Shown here in pieces: positions 1 to 8,626 of a stretch of 64,000 nucleotides of DNA. The notes below the pieces were generated by a model that was given only the letters and a program-made list of their open reading frames with translations, was not told where the DNA came from and ran no database searches. This DNA is from Venatoribacter pacificus (lineage in GTDB: Bacteria > Pseudomonadota > Gammaproteobacteria > Pseudomonadales > Oceanobacteraceae). Position numbers and translations under genes: made by a program. The stretch's first letter is position 1. Every line of letters begins with the position of its first letter. Location: positions 620,001 to 684,000 of the forward strand of contig NZ_JAOANI010000015.1 of assembly GCF_025318105.1 (NCBI RefSeq), written 5' to 3'.

Positions 1-1787
1 GGGCTGTACCTTCAAGCGCGAATAATCCGCTGGGTTTGCCCAATCCTGCCGGAGAAAATATTCCGCGCTATACCGTACTGCAGGTCGGCGCCTGGCAGAA
101 AAAAGACCAGTGTTATTTTGATTATCCCGCTCAGGTAGAAGGCATCGACGGCACCAGTCTGAATGCTAATTTTGCTTTTGCCAGTTCCTACGAACGCTTG
201 GGTGGCGGAACAACCTGGCACTGGCTCGGCACCTGTCTGCGCCTTTTTCCGGAAGATTTTAAAATGAAAACCCTGTACGGACAGGGGGAAGACTGGCCGG
301 GTGGTGATGCCTTTTATCAGTCTCTGGTGCCGTTTTATGAAACGGCCGCAAAAGAGATCGGCGTATCCGGTGACAAAGCCGCGATGGAAAAACTGTACCG
401 CCAGTTTTATGTGAATCCGGAAGGTATTTATGGCAGTGATTATAATTTTCCTATGCCGGGAATTGATCAGACCCTGCAGGATGAACTGTACGCTGGCATA
501 ACCGATATGACCTACGAAGGGAATCCGGTTTATGTTACGCCAACACCGCAGGGCCGGAATTCACGCCCGGACGAGCGGCGTCAGTGTGCCGGTAACACTA
601 ACTGTATTCCTATCTGTCCGATTCAGGCGAAGTACGATGCTACGGTAACCCTGGCACGGGCCGAACAAACCGGAAATGTCGAAATCCGGTATCAGCATGT
701 GGCCTGTAATATCCGTCTCGATGATAAACAACAGGTCTGTGGCATTGATTATCTAACGTATGATCAGCCGAATGGCATTGCTACTGGTTCAGGTACCGCT
801 GTTGCCGAACGCTATGTTCTGGCAGCCCATGCGATTGAAACGCCAAAACTGTTATTAATGTCGAATAAAAATCCGGGTTTTGAAAACGGCGTGGCCAACA
901 GCAGCGATCAGGTTGGACGCAATCTGATGGATCACGTTATGTACCTCGGCTGGGGATTAGCAAAAGACCCGATTTTTCCTTACCGTGGACCGCTGTCGAC
1001 ATCCGGTATCGAATCCTTGCGTGATGGCGCATTCCGTAAGGATCGTTCGGCGTATCGTATTGAAATTGGCAACGAAGGCTGGCAATGGGCGGCTGATGAT
1101 CCGGGTACAACGCTGGCTGATTTTGTTTTCGGTCAGAATAATTCCCAGCTGAATGGTAATTCGAAAAATAAGCAGGGTGAGGAGCTGCGTTTTAATCCGC
1201 AGTTGCCGGCTTTCAGCAAGCTGTTTGGCAAGCAACTGGTGAATACCCTTAACGGTGTTTACACCCGGCAGTTACGTCTGGGTTATCTGATTGAGCAGCT
1301 TCCCGATCCGGAAAACCGCGTGCAATTATCAACAACGCTGAAAGATAATCTGGGCTTGCCGCGCCCCCATGTTACCTATCGTCTGGCTTCTGACTACGAG
1401 CGCAAAGCGTTTGTCTCGGCCAAAGAACTGACGACGGAACTGTTTGCTAAAGTAGGCGCGACCGAATACACCAAAGATCCGGGGGCACCGGTATTCAGTG
1501 GTAAGCCTGAGGCGCAGACTGCCACTAATTTTCAATACAAGGATGATAAAGGCACGACCCATAATTTTAAATTTTATGGGGCAGGCCATATTGTTGGTAC
1601 CTACCGGATGGGCGACAGTAAAGAAACTTCAGTACTGAACTCCCGTCAGCAATCCTGGGATCACAATAACCTGTATATGGTGGGTAGCGGTGTATTTCCA
1701 ACCATCGCCACAGGTAATCCGACTTTGACCATTGCTGCGCTGGCCTTTCAGGCGGCGGGTCATATTCTGGAGGATCTGAACGCCTGA
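1..1787 (+). CDS. GMC-family FAD oxidoreductase, 5'-truncated by window edge
   Basis: The reading frame is open from base 3, so the N-terminal FAD-binding GxGxxG segment lies outside the window; the TTG at 36 is only the first internal start-like codon. Visible are the middle and C-terminal GMC domains. The catalytic region reads GAGHIVGTYRMG (around 1576-1611) followed by GNPTLTIAALAF (around 1714-1749), which supply the usual histidine and asparagine. A motif CAGNTNCIPICP near 586-621 has three cysteines spaced C-x5-C-x3-C, like the [3Fe-4S] site of the catalytic subunit of bacterial FAD-glucose dehydrogenase. It probably oxidises an alcohol, sugar or aldose with electrons passed to a membrane acceptor; the substrate cannot be told. 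It ends in a strong terminator. The expected small partner subunit would be upstream, out of view. Confidence 0.88.
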   Translation, partial: AVPSSANNPLGLPNPAGENIPRYTVLQVGAWQKKDQCYFDYPAQVEGIDGTSLNANFAFASSYERLGGGTTWHWLGTCLRLFPEDFKMKTLYGQGEDWPGGDAFYQSLVPFYETAAKEIGVSGDKAAMEKLYRQFYVNPEGIYGSDYNFPMPGIDQTLQDELYAGITDMTYEGNPVYVTPTPQGRNSRPDERRQCAGNTNCIPICPIQAKYDATVTLARAEQTGNVEIRYQHVACNIRLDDKQQVCGIDYLTYDQPNGIATGSGTAVAERYVLAAHAIETPKLLLMSNKNPGFENGVANSSDQVGRNLMDHVMYLGWGLAKDPIFPYRGPLSTSGIESLRDGAFRKDRSAYRIEIGNEGWQWAADDPGTTLADFVFGQNNSQLNGNSKNKQGEELRFNPQLPAFSKLFGKQLVNTLNGVYTRQLRLGYLIEQLPDPENRVQLSTTLKDNLGLPRPHVTYRLASDYERKAFVSAKELTTELFAKVGATEYTKDPGAPVFSGKPEAQTATNFQYKDDKGTTHNFKFYGAGHIVGTYRMGDSKETSVLNSRQQSWDHNNLYMVGSGVFPTIATGNPTLTIAALAFQAAGHILEDLNA

Positions 1788-1793
1788 GTTGAG

Positions 1794-1821
1794 CCCGCCT
1801 GCTCCGGCAGGCGGGTTTTTT
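1794..1821 (+). terminator. Rho-independent terminator of the GMC oxidoreductase gene
   Basis: A perfect 9-bp stem CCCGCCTGC/GCAGGCGGG (1794-1802 with 1807-1815), loop TCCG, is followed by six T. It starts seven bases after the stop codon. Confidence 0.92.
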
Positions 1822-2231
1822 GTACATCCCCTTCAATCTTACCGGCTGCTGCTCAGTCTGACAGGCGAGAAGCCGGGTTTCTGTTTACGGATCCTTTGCT
1901 AAGACACCTCTGAATAATTCAGTGTCCGCTTTGGCCTACTGAAAGCGTTCAGATTAAGGTGCCCCGAATCCTTTTTACGCGAAATGATCACTCTGAAGCC
2001 ATGCTGCAAAACAACAAAGCTTATCCGGTTCGTTACCCCGGACGGGCGCACTACGGCTTTTGGGCAATAAATACAGGCTGAGTTGAGCCAATAGCTTCTG
2101 TTAATGTTAAAAATATTAAGAAAGCGGGTGCTTTTTACCGCATGTTTGGCAAAAATAGCAGACCTTTGCACCGGTGTAGGGCGCTATGCGCGTTTATGGT
2201 GTGCCATTCAATGCGCTATGTGAGACCTGTT
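1822..2231. other. 410-bp intergenic region upstream of gdhA
   Basis: No convincing gene is visible. It holds a degenerate copy of palindromic repeat family A at 1903-1926 and an AT-rich stretch around 2095-2125 that could carry the gdhA promoter; I could not fix -35 and -10 boxes with confidence. Confidence 0.5.
1903..1926. repeat. Palindromic repeat family A, degenerate copy
   Basis: The core CTCTGAATAATTCAG is shared with the copies at 40129 and 41852, but the outer arms differ (GACAC/GTGTC instead of the GGCGCC type). The dyad is CTGAAT-A-ATTCAG. It lies between the GMC gene and gdhA with no T-tract. Confidence 0.6.
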
Positions 2232-3575
2232 ATGCGTTACCAATCGGTAGATGATTTTCTTCACTTTGTTGCTCAGCGAAACCCTGGTCAGCCGGAATAT
2301 CTGCAGGCCGTCGCTGAGGTGATGGAGAGTCTGTGGCCTTTTATTTCCAGTCATCCGCATTATGCCGAACATGGCCTGTTAGAACGACTGATCGAAGCCG
2401 AGCGTATTATTCAGTTCCGAGTATCCTGGGTGGATGATCAGGGTGATGTACAGGTTAACCGTGGCTACCGTGTGCAGCACAGTGCTGCGATCGGACCTTA
2501 TAAAGGTGGTTTGCGCTTTCATCCGTCGGTGAATCAGTCGGTACTGAAATTTCTGGCCTTTGAGCAGATGTTCAAAAATGCGCTGACTACCTTGCCAATG
2601 GGCGCCGGTAAAGGCGGCTCTGACTTTAATCCAAAGGGTAAAAGCCAGGGCGAGATCATGCGCTTCTGTCAGGCCTTTATCAGCGAACTATACCGTCACA
2701 TCGGTTCCGACACCGATATTCCGGCGGGTGATATCGGTGTGGGTGCCCGTGAAGTAGGCTATATGACCGGCATGCTGAGAAAAATAACCAACCGTTCCGA
2801 CTGTGTCTTTACCGGTAAAGGTTTGAGTTTTGGTGGTTCATTAATACGCCCGGAAGCTACCGGTTATGGCACCGTCTATTTTGCTCAGGAAATGCTGTTG
2901 CATGCCGGTCGCTCACTGGAGGGAATGCGCGTTGGTATTTCCGGTTCTGGCAATGTTGCGCAGTACGCCGTTGAAAAGGCCATGCAGCTGGGTGCGATTG
3001 TTGTCTGTGTATCCGACAGCAGCGGTACGCTCTACGACGAAGAAGGCTTCGACGCAGAAAAACTGGCGTTGCTGATGAAGATTAAAAATGAACGCTACGG
3101 CCGGGTGGAGGATTACGCCACGGCCGCAGGGCTACCCTATATGGCGGGTCGCACGCCGTGGCATATTCCCATGGATGTGGCGCTGCCTTGTGCAACCCAG
3201 AATGAGTTGAGCGGAGAAGACGCTCAGGCCTTGGTTAAGAATGGCGTACAGTGCATTGCTGAAGGCGCAAACATGCCCTGCACGGCAGAAGCGATTACGG
3301 TGATTGAACAGAACTCTGTGCTCTTTGCGCCGGGTAAAGCCAGTAATGCCGGTGGTGTTGCCACGTCGGGTCTGGAAATGAGCCAGAACGCCATGCGCCT
3401 GTGCTGGAGCAGCGAAGAGGTCGACGCACGGTTGTTGGAAATTATGCAGGGAATTCACCGCGCTTGTCTGAAGTACGGCAGCCGTGATGATGGTTCGGTG
3501 AGTTATATCGATGGTGCGAACATCGCCGGTTTTGTCAAAGTCGCCGATGCCATGCTGGCGCAGGGCGTTATCTGA
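2232..3575 (+). CDS. gdhA: NADP-specific glutamate dehydrogenase
   Basis: Makes L-glutamate from 2-oxoglutarate, ammonium and NADPH in the cytoplasm (reversible). The protein matches E. coli GdhA throughout, with the substrate-site segments GPYKGGLRFHPSVN and PMGAGKGGSDFNP, the dinucleotide motif GSGNVAQYA, and the ending ANIAGFVKVADAMLAQGVI. The frame is open upstream to an ATG at 2142, but alignment with E. coli puts the start at the ATG at 2232, giving 447 residues, the same length as the E. coli enzyme. The ribosome binding site is weak. It is monocistronic and converges on the SDR gene. In a genome rich in nitrogen-scavenging genes it is the ammonium-assimilation route that needs no ATP. 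Confidence 0.95.
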   Translation: MRYQSVDDFLHFVAQRNPGQPEYLQAVAEVMESLWPFISSHPHYAEHGLLERLIEAERIIQFRVSWVDDQGDVQVNRGYRVQHSAAIGPYKGGLRFHPSVNQSVLKFLAFEQMFKNALTTLPMGAGKGGSDFNPKGKSQGEIMRFCQAFISELYRHIGSDTDIPAGDIGVGAREVGYMTGMLRKITNRSDCVFTGKGLSFGGSLIRPEATGYGTVYFAQEMLLHAGRSLEGMRVGISGSGNVAQYAVEKAMQLGAIVVCVSDSSGTLYDEEGFDAEKLALLMKIKNERYGRVEDYATAAGLPYMAGRTPWHIPMDVALPCATQNELSGEDAQALVKNGVQCIAEGANMPCTAEAITVIEQNSVLFAPGKASNAGGVATSGLEMSQNAMRLCWSSEEVDARLLEIMQGIHRACLKYGSRDDGSVSYIDGANIAGFVKVADAMLAQGVI

Positions 3576-3583
3576 TATGAAAA

Positions 3584-3614
3584 ATAACGGCGTTCTGTAA
3601 CAGGCCGCCGTTAT
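3584..3614 (+). terminator. Stem-loop after gdhA
   Basis: A perfect 9-bp stem ATAACGGCG/CGCCGTTAT (3584-3592 with 3606-3614) lies nine bases after the stop. There is no T-tract, so it may only protect the 3' end or act with the next hairpin. Confidence 0.55.
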
Positions 3615-3627
3615 CGCCATGTTCAGA

Positions 3628-3665
3628 AACCCTCGTTCCCACGCCGCAGCGTTGGAACGAGGGGT
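3628..3665. repeat. REP-like inverted repeat between convergent genes
   Basis: Arms CCCTCGTTCC (3630-3639) and GGAACGAGGG (3654-3663) enclose ACGCCGCAGCGTT. The CTCGTTCCCACGC half resembles intergenic REP-like repeats I recall from many gammaproteobacteria. It sits between convergent gdhA and the SDR gene, a usual place for such elements. Only one copy was noticed here. Confidence 0.55.
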
Positions 3666-3683
3666 TCGTGACTTAACGTCTTA

Positions 3684-4469
3684 TTACACCAGCAGATAAC
3701 CACCATCGACGTTAATGGCAGCACCGGTGGTGTAGCTGGAAGCATCAGAGGCCAGATACAGTACAGTACCTGCCATTTCTTCCGGCATCGCCACGCGCTT
3801 CATTGGAATATGCATCATCGCCATTTTCAGGATGGCGTCGTTGCTGGTCAGGGTGCTGGCGAATTTGGTATCGGTCAGGCCTGGCAGCAGGGCGTTTACA
3901 CGAATGCCCAGTTGCGCACATTCTTTGGCGAAGGTTTTGGTCATGGCAATAACGGATGCTTTGGTGATGGAGTAAATCCCCTGCATATCACCCGGAATCA
4001 CACCGTTAACCGAGGCGACGTTAACAATGCTGCCGCCGCCGGTTTTCTTCATTAATTTAGCGCCCGCAGACGACATAAAGAAATAGCCACGGATATTCAC
4101 ATCAACGGTTTTCTGGAAGGCGTCCAGACCGGTATCGAGTACATGGCCGAAGTATGGGTTCGCTGCTGCATTGTTTACAAGAATATTCAGCTTGCCGTGA
4201 CGCTCTTCAATGGCTTTAAAGCAGGCTTCAATCTGATCCATTTCACCGATATGGCAAGCCAGTGCTTCAGCACTGCCACCGGCTTCTTTAATCTCGTCAG
4301 CAACACGCTGGCAACCGTCGATTTTACGGCTGGAAACAATAACGTGTGCGCCGCTTGCGGCCAGCAGTTTGGCAATGCTCTCACCGATACCGCGGCTGGC
4401 GCCGGTGACCAGGGCGATACGACCAGATAAATTAAACAGGTTTTCCGGGGTATTGGCTTGTGTGTTCAT
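3684..4469 (-). CDS. SDR family oxidoreductase
   Basis: Classical short-chain dehydrogenase of 261 residues, NAD(P)-dependent. The cofactor motif TGASRGIG is near residue 20, NNAAANP near 100, and the catalytic set includes S in NVASVNG and YSITK. The ATG at 4469 is preferred to an in-frame start at 4493 because GGAG lies 6 bases before it. It is the last gene of a five-gene minus-strand operon with a phosphatase, an APH-type kinase, another SDR and an acyl-CoA dehydrogenase, which suggests a hydroxyacyl or 3-oxoacyl substrate. The ending INVDGGYLLV is typical of the family. The substrate is an inference from neighbours only. Confidence 0.9.
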   Translation of the reverse strand: MNTQANTPENLFNLSGRIALVTGASRGIGESIAKLLAASGAHVIVSSRKIDGCQRVADEIKEAGGSAEALACHIGEMDQIEACFKAIEERHGKLNILVNNAAANPYFGHVLDTGLDAFQKTVDVNIRGYFFMSSAGAKLMKKTGGGSIVNVASVNGVIPGDMQGIYSITKASVIAMTKTFAKECAQLGIRVNALLPGLTDTKFASTLTSNDAILKMAMMHIPMKRVAMPEEMAGTVLYLASDASSYTTGAAINVDGGYLLV

Positions 4470-4502
4470 CGCTTGCTCCGTTTTTATAATCACCGAATAA
4501 TT

Positions 4503-5195
4503 TCAGCGGTAAGTGACAAAATGTTTTCCGGCCTGAGCCAGATGCTGTTGTTCGTTGCACGATGCCAGGCTGATTTTTCCGCCGCTGTTGTACAGCAGCT
4601 GGCTGATGCCGGCATTCAGCAGCGTCCAGTTCAATTCAAAGGCTTTATCGTGGCTTAAATCCAGGCAATGCTGGGCAATGGCGGTAATCGGCCCACCAGA
4701 GGTAAAGACCACCACATTTTTACCTTCGCTTTGGGCAATCAGTTCATGCAGCGCATGGGTAACCCGCTGGGTAAAGTGGCTCCAGGATTCGATATAGTCA
4801 TCGTCGAAATCACCACTGGTCCAGCGCTCAACCGCTTTGGCAAATAATTCCTGAAAGGCTTTGCGTTTGTTGCTCTGGGTTAATATCCAGGCACCGAGTA
4901 CGGCTTTGTTTTTAAACTGTGGAAAAGCGCAGGCAATAATGTCATCGGAATCGAATTCATTAAAACCGGGCATTTCGATTGTGCTGCCAAACGTCTGCCA
5001 GTGCTTTTGTGCAGCCACCATAGTTTCGCGGTGACGCTGCATCGCGCCATGCACGACGCGGTGTGCTTCGACCCCACGTAATGCCAGCGACTTACCGACC
5101 AATTCGCCCTGCAGGTGGCCGGTGTCAGACAGCTGATCGTAATTCAGCTTACCGAAGCCAGCCTGGCCATGGCGTACCAGATAAATACTCGCCAT
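4503..5195 (-). CDS. Histidine phosphatase family protein
   Basis: Phosphoglycerate-mutase-like phosphatase of 230 residues. The phosphohistidine motif RHG is at residues 8-10, the second arginine is in MQRHRET, and a C-terminal TSGGPITA segment holds the place of the usual second catalytic region, although the common GHG histidine is not obvious there. It starts in a TAATG overlap with the stop of the upstream kinase gene, so the two are probably translationally coupled. A phosphatase paired with an APH-type small-molecule kinase in a fatty-acid operon suggests removal of a phosphate from an acyl or hydroxyacyl intermediate or from a dead-end product; this is inference. Confidence 0.85.
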   Translation of the reverse strand: MASIYLVRHGQAGFGKLNYDQLSDTGHLQGELVGKSLALRGVEAHRVVHGAMQRHRETMVAAQKHWQTFGSTIEMPGFNEFDSDDIIACAFPQFKNKAVLGAWILTQSNKRKAFQELFAKAVERWTSGDFDDDYIESWSHFTQRVTHALHELIAQSEGKNVVVFTSGGPITAIAQHCLDLSHDKAFELNWTLLNAGISQLLYNSGGKISLASCNEQQHLAQAGKHFVTYR

Positions 5196-6304
5196 TATTT
5201 AAAACCAGCCTTGCGCGCTTTTTTTATAATGCGATTGCAGCGCCAGTTCAGATAATGCACGAATAACCAGAAGTTTTTAAAGGCCGGGTTATCGGTCTGC
5301 TTGTGGTGATAGCGGTAATAAATCTGCTGCACGATGACGGCCAGGCGGAATAAACCGAACACTTCATAGAAGGGCCACAGCTTTGCATCCAGTGCCATTT
5401 TTTCGCAGTAATAATCGACAATTTCCTGCCGTGTCAGCATACCGGGTAAATGGCTTGGCTGGCGGCGGATGGCACGCATTAAAAAGTCATCGTCGGCCTG
5501 AACCCAATACGCCAGTGCTCCGCCAAGATCCATTAACGGATCACCGAGGGTGGCCATTTCCCAGTCCAGCACGCCGATAATTTCGCCGGGGTTATCCGGA
5601 TTAAGTACGACGTTATCCATACGGTAGTCGTTGTGGATAATGCAGGTTTTTACATCCGCTGGCATATTGGCTTTCAGCCATGCCATGGTTTTATTAAAAC
5701 TGGGAACGTTCCAGGTTTTGGATTTAACAAAGCGGCCGCTCCAGCCTTCAACCTGACGCTGCACATAGCCTGTGCCTTTGCCCAGGTCATCCAGACCATT
5801 GGCCTGATAATCCACCTGATGCAGGTCGATCAGTTTATCGAATACCGAAAGACACAGCGTGCGCGCCTGTTCTTTGCTGAGGCTCATTCCGCGTGGCAGA
5901 TTACCGCGTGGAATAATGCCGCGCATGCGTTCCATAACGTAAAAATCGCTGCCCAGCACGCTGTCGTCTTCGCAGAAGGCGATCATTTTCGGCACGAACG
6001 GATAGACCGGTTTCAGACGGTCCATCACGCTGTATTCGCGTTTCATATCGTGCGCGCCAGCGGCTTTATGGCCGGCGGGCGGACGACGCAGAATCAGATC
6101 GTTGTTTGCGTACTGATCAGGGTATTTCAGGTGATAGGTCAGGTTGGAGGCGCCACCGGAAAATTGCTTAACCTGCGGCAGCTCATCGCCATAGTCGTTG
6201 CCCTGGGCTTGTACCTGCGTCCGCAGCCAGTGGTGCACGGCCTGAATATCAAAGGCATCGCTGTCGCGCAGTGCCTTGGCCTCATCGATAAACTGTTCAC
6301 TCAT
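5195..6304 (-). CDS. APH-type phosphotransferase, acyl-CoA dehydrogenase-associated
   Basis: Aminoglycoside-phosphotransferase-fold kinase of 369 residues. The catalytic loop HNDYRMDN (about residue 220) and the metal-binding segment LDWEMATLGDP (about residue 245) are intact. Related proteins are the kinase domains of ACAD10/ACAD11 and LvaA of the levulinate pathway, which phosphorylate a 4-hydroxyacyl substrate so that an acyl-CoA dehydrogenase-like enzyme can eliminate the phosphate. The operon partners here are an acyl-CoA dehydrogenase, two SDRs and a phosphatase, which fits. It starts one base after the stop of the preceding SDR gene. The exact substrate is unknown; an antibiotic kinase role is unlikely. 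Confidence 0.88.
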   Translation of the reverse strand: MSEQFIDEAKALRDSDAFDIQAVHHWLRTQVQAQGNDYGDELPQVKQFSGGASNLTYHLKYPDQYANNDLILRRPPAGHKAAGAHDMKREYSVMDRLKPVYPFVPKMIAFCEDDSVLGSDFYVMERMRGIIPRGNLPRGMSLSKEQARTLCLSVFDKLIDLHQVDYQANGLDDLGKGTGYVQRQVEGWSGRFVKSKTWNVPSFNKTMAWLKANMPADVKTCIIHNDYRMDNVVLNPDNPGEIIGVLDWEMATLGDPLMDLGGALAYWVQADDDFLMRAIRRQPSHLPGMLTRQEIVDYYCEKMALDAKLWPFYEVFGLFRLAVIVQQIYYRYHHKQTDNPAFKNFWLFVHYLNWRCNRIIKKARKAGFK

Positions 6305-6305
6305 A

Positions 6306-7142
6306 TCAGGCGTCCTTTCCCTCTTTAAAGGCTTTGCGCTGATCTTCGCGTTTTTTCAGGCCCATGGCCATCTTGTCCATCTCGCGACGGTACAGGAATG
6401 GCAGATATTGTTTGATGAAATACGCGCGGCGGCCAGCCGGATGCGGGTTGCAGATCATCTGCTTTTTTTCCATCGCGCTGTACGCAGCGTCGGCGATGTC
6501 TTCGGCATCCAGTGCGGATGCGGCGAACACTTTATCGACAAACTTGAGCATATCCGGGTCGGAGGTTTTCATGCCGTGATTGAGGTTGGTGCGGAAGAAG
6601 CCAGGGCACAGTGCGGTGGTGCCAATGCCGTAGGGCTTAAGCTCAAAGTGCATGGTTTCAGAGATGGCCACCACGGCGGCCTTGGTGGCGTTGTAAGACG
6701 CCATTGACGGCGCTTTCATCAGACCGGCCAGCGAGGCGACGTTAATAAAGTAGCCGCTGCCCTGTTCTTTCATCATTGGGGTAAAGGTACGGCAGCCCAG
6801 CGCTACGCCTTTCAGGTTAATGTCGATAACCCAATCCCACCAGGCCCATTCGCCGGCTTCGATACGGTCACCGGTTGCCACGCCGGCATTGTTGATAACG
6901 ACGTCGATGCCCCCCCAGCGCTTTTTCACTTCCTGTTCCAGTACCGCCCACTGCTCAGGTACGGTGACGTTAAGTTCGCAGATCCAGCCTTTGCCTCCGG
7001 CCTGTTCGACCATGTTCAGAGTTTCGGCGGCACCGCCCATGTTGATATCTGCAATGCAGATGTCTGCGCCTGTTTTGGCAAAACGCAGAGCCAGTGCCCG
7101 GCCCAGTCCGCTGGCGGCGCCGGTGATCAGTACCTTTTTCAT
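6306..7142 (-). CDS. SDR family oxidoreductase
   Basis: Short-chain dehydrogenase of 278 residues, with cofactor motif TGAASGLG at residues 7-14, NNAG near residue 87, and catalytic S-x(n)-YNATK near residues 140-160. The long basic tail (KKREDQRKAFKEGKD) and the segment ICNPHPAGRRAYFIKQYLP are typical of a subgroup that sits beside acyl-CoA dehydrogenases. It is the second gene of the minus-strand operon. A likely role is oxidation of a hydroxyacyl intermediate, as LvaD does in levulinate catabolism; this rests on context. Confidence 0.88.
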   Translation of the reverse strand: MKKVLITGAASGLGRALALRFAKTGADICIADINMGGAAETLNMVEQAGGKGWICELNVTVPEQWAVLEQEVKKRWGGIDVVINNAGVATGDRIEAGEWAWWDWVIDINLKGVALGCRTFTPMMKEQGSGYFINVASLAGLMKAPSMASYNATKAAVVAISETMHFELKPYGIGTTALCPGFFRTNLNHGMKTSDPDMLKFVDKVFAASALDAEDIADAAYSAMEKKQMICNPHPAGRRAYFIKQYLPFLYRREMDKMAMGLKKREDQRKAFKEGKDA

Positions 7143-7244
7143 CCCGTATCCTCAAATGCAACAGCGGCTGAAGTCGCCGCTGGAATGATGCTGATTGTGT
7201 TGTGTGCTTAATGGCCTGTTAAGGGGCGTTTGTGACATAAGTCC

Positions 7245-7269
7245 GGGAGCGCGGCCGGACCGCACTCCC
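7245..7269 (-). other. Strong intercistronic hairpin inside the acyl-CoA dehydrogenase operon
   Basis: On the minus strand GGGAGTGCGG pairs with CCGCGCTCCC (arms 7260-7269 and 7245-7254, one G-U pair), loop 5 bases. It begins just after the acyl-CoA dehydrogenase stop codon and has no T-tract, so partial attenuation or 3'-end protection of the first cistron is more likely than full termination. Confidence 0.6.
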
Positions 7270-7276
7270 ATCAGCC

Positions 7277-8500
7277 TCAGGCGTCTTTCATGTACTTTTT
7301 GTATTTCATCATTTCGATCTTGGCGATCAGTCCACGGTGAACTTCATCCGGGCCATCGGCCAGACGCAGGGCGCGAGCTGCGGTGTACAGACCCGCCAGC
7401 GGCAGGTCTTCGGACAGGCCGCCACCACCGTGCATCTGCATGGCGGCATCAATAACCTGCTGGGCCATGCTCGGGGCAATCACTTTGATCTGGGAGATTT
7501 CACTCATCGCTCCCATGGCACCGACCTTGTCGATCATCCAGGCCGCTTTCATCACCAGCAGGCGTGCCTGCTCGATGTTCATACGGGCGTTGGCGATGAT
7601 GTCGCGGTTGCCACCCAGATTCATCAGCGGCTTGTGGAATGCGGTACGGCTGGCGGCGCGGATACACATCAGTTCCAGCGCTTTTTCGGCCATACCAATC
7701 AGGCGCATGCAGTGGTGGATGCGGCCAGGTCCAAGGCGACCCTGGGCGATTTCGAAACCACGGCCGGGGCCGGCGATCATGTTGCTCAGCGGCACGCGGA
7801 CGTTATCGAAGCTGACTTCGCCGTGGCCATAAGGCTCATCGTAGAAACCAAACACCGGCAGCATGCGCTCGATTTTTACGCCTGGTGCATCGAATGGGAA
7901 TAACACCATCGAGTGTTGCTGATGGCGTGGTGCATCGGGGTTGGTAAGCCCCATAAAAATACCGACTTTGCAGTTCGGGTGGCCGATACCGGTGCTCCAC
8001 CATTTGCGTCCGTTGAGCACCACTTCGTCACCCTCAACGGTGGCGGTGGCTTCCATGTTGGTGGCGTCAGAGGAGGCAACGCCGGGCTCGGTCATGCAGA
8101 AGGCGGAGCGGATTTCACCGGCCAGCAGTGGCTTCAGCCATTGTTCCTGCTGTTCTTTGCTGCCGTATTTTTCCAGCACTTCCATATTGCCGGTGTCCGG
8201 CGCGTTGCAGTTGAAAATTTCCGGGGCAATAAAGGAGCGGCCGGTTAGCTCAGCTACGGCGGCGTATTCCTGAGTGCTCAGACCGGCACCGTAGTGCTCG
8301 TCCGGCAGGAACATATTCCACAGTCCGGCCGCTTTAGCTTTGGCTTTCAGCTCTTCGATGATGGGCAGCACCACCCATTTGTTATCCAGGCTGTGCAGCT
8401 CGCGCAGGTAGTCTTCTTCAACCGGTTCGATTTCATTTTTGATGAATTCTTTAACGCGTTTGATGTAGTCCTGCGCTTTGGGAGAATGCTCAAAATCCAT
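7277..8500 (-). CDS. Acyl-CoA dehydrogenase family protein (ACAD11/LvaC-like context)
   Basis: FAD-dependent acyl-CoA dehydrogenase fold, 407 residues, cytoplasmic. Visible family segments are CMTEPGVASSDATNM near residue 140 (FAD and substrate loop), GRKWWSTGIGHPNCKVGIFM near residue 170, and the C-terminal MQMHGGGGLSEDLPLA. It opens the five-gene minus-strand operon; GGAG lies 8 bases before the ATG at 8500. It may carry out alpha,beta-dehydrogenation of an acyl-CoA, or, as in LvaC and ACAD10/11, act on a phosphorylated 4-hydroxyacyl-CoA. The neighbouring kinase makes the second worth testing. Confidence 0.9.
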   Translation of the reverse strand: MDFEHSPKAQDYIKRVKEFIKNEIEPVEEDYLRELHSLDNKWVVLPIIEELKAKAKAAGLWNMFLPDEHYGAGLSTQEYAAVAELTGRSFIAPEIFNCNAPDTGNMEVLEKYGSKEQQEQWLKPLLAGEIRSAFCMTEPGVASSDATNMEATATVEGDEVVLNGRKWWSTGIGHPNCKVGIFMGLTNPDAPRHQQHSMVLFPFDAPGVKIERMLPVFGFYDEPYGHGEVSFDNVRVPLSNMIAGPGRGFEIAQGRLGPGRIHHCMRLIGMAEKALELMCIRAASRTAFHKPLMNLGGNRDIIANARMNIEQARLLVMKAAWMIDKVGAMGAMSEISQIKVIAPSMAQQVIDAAMQMHGGGGLSEDLPLAGLYTAARALRLADGPDEVHRGLIAKIEMMKYKKYMKDA

Positions 8501-8626
8501 GGGGTCGCTCCGTAGAATGGATGGTTAATGCAGCAAGTCTACGGAGGCTTTTGGTATGTATGAACTGAATAATCTGAATGGCTTGGTATTTATGGTGCTT
8601 ATGTATTAGATGGCACCTGCGGCGCT

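Noticed and set aside
228..245. TGGCAC-type sigma-54 lookalike inside the GMC gene
   Set aside because: It lacks the TTGC -12 box and lies within coding sequence with no gene start after it.
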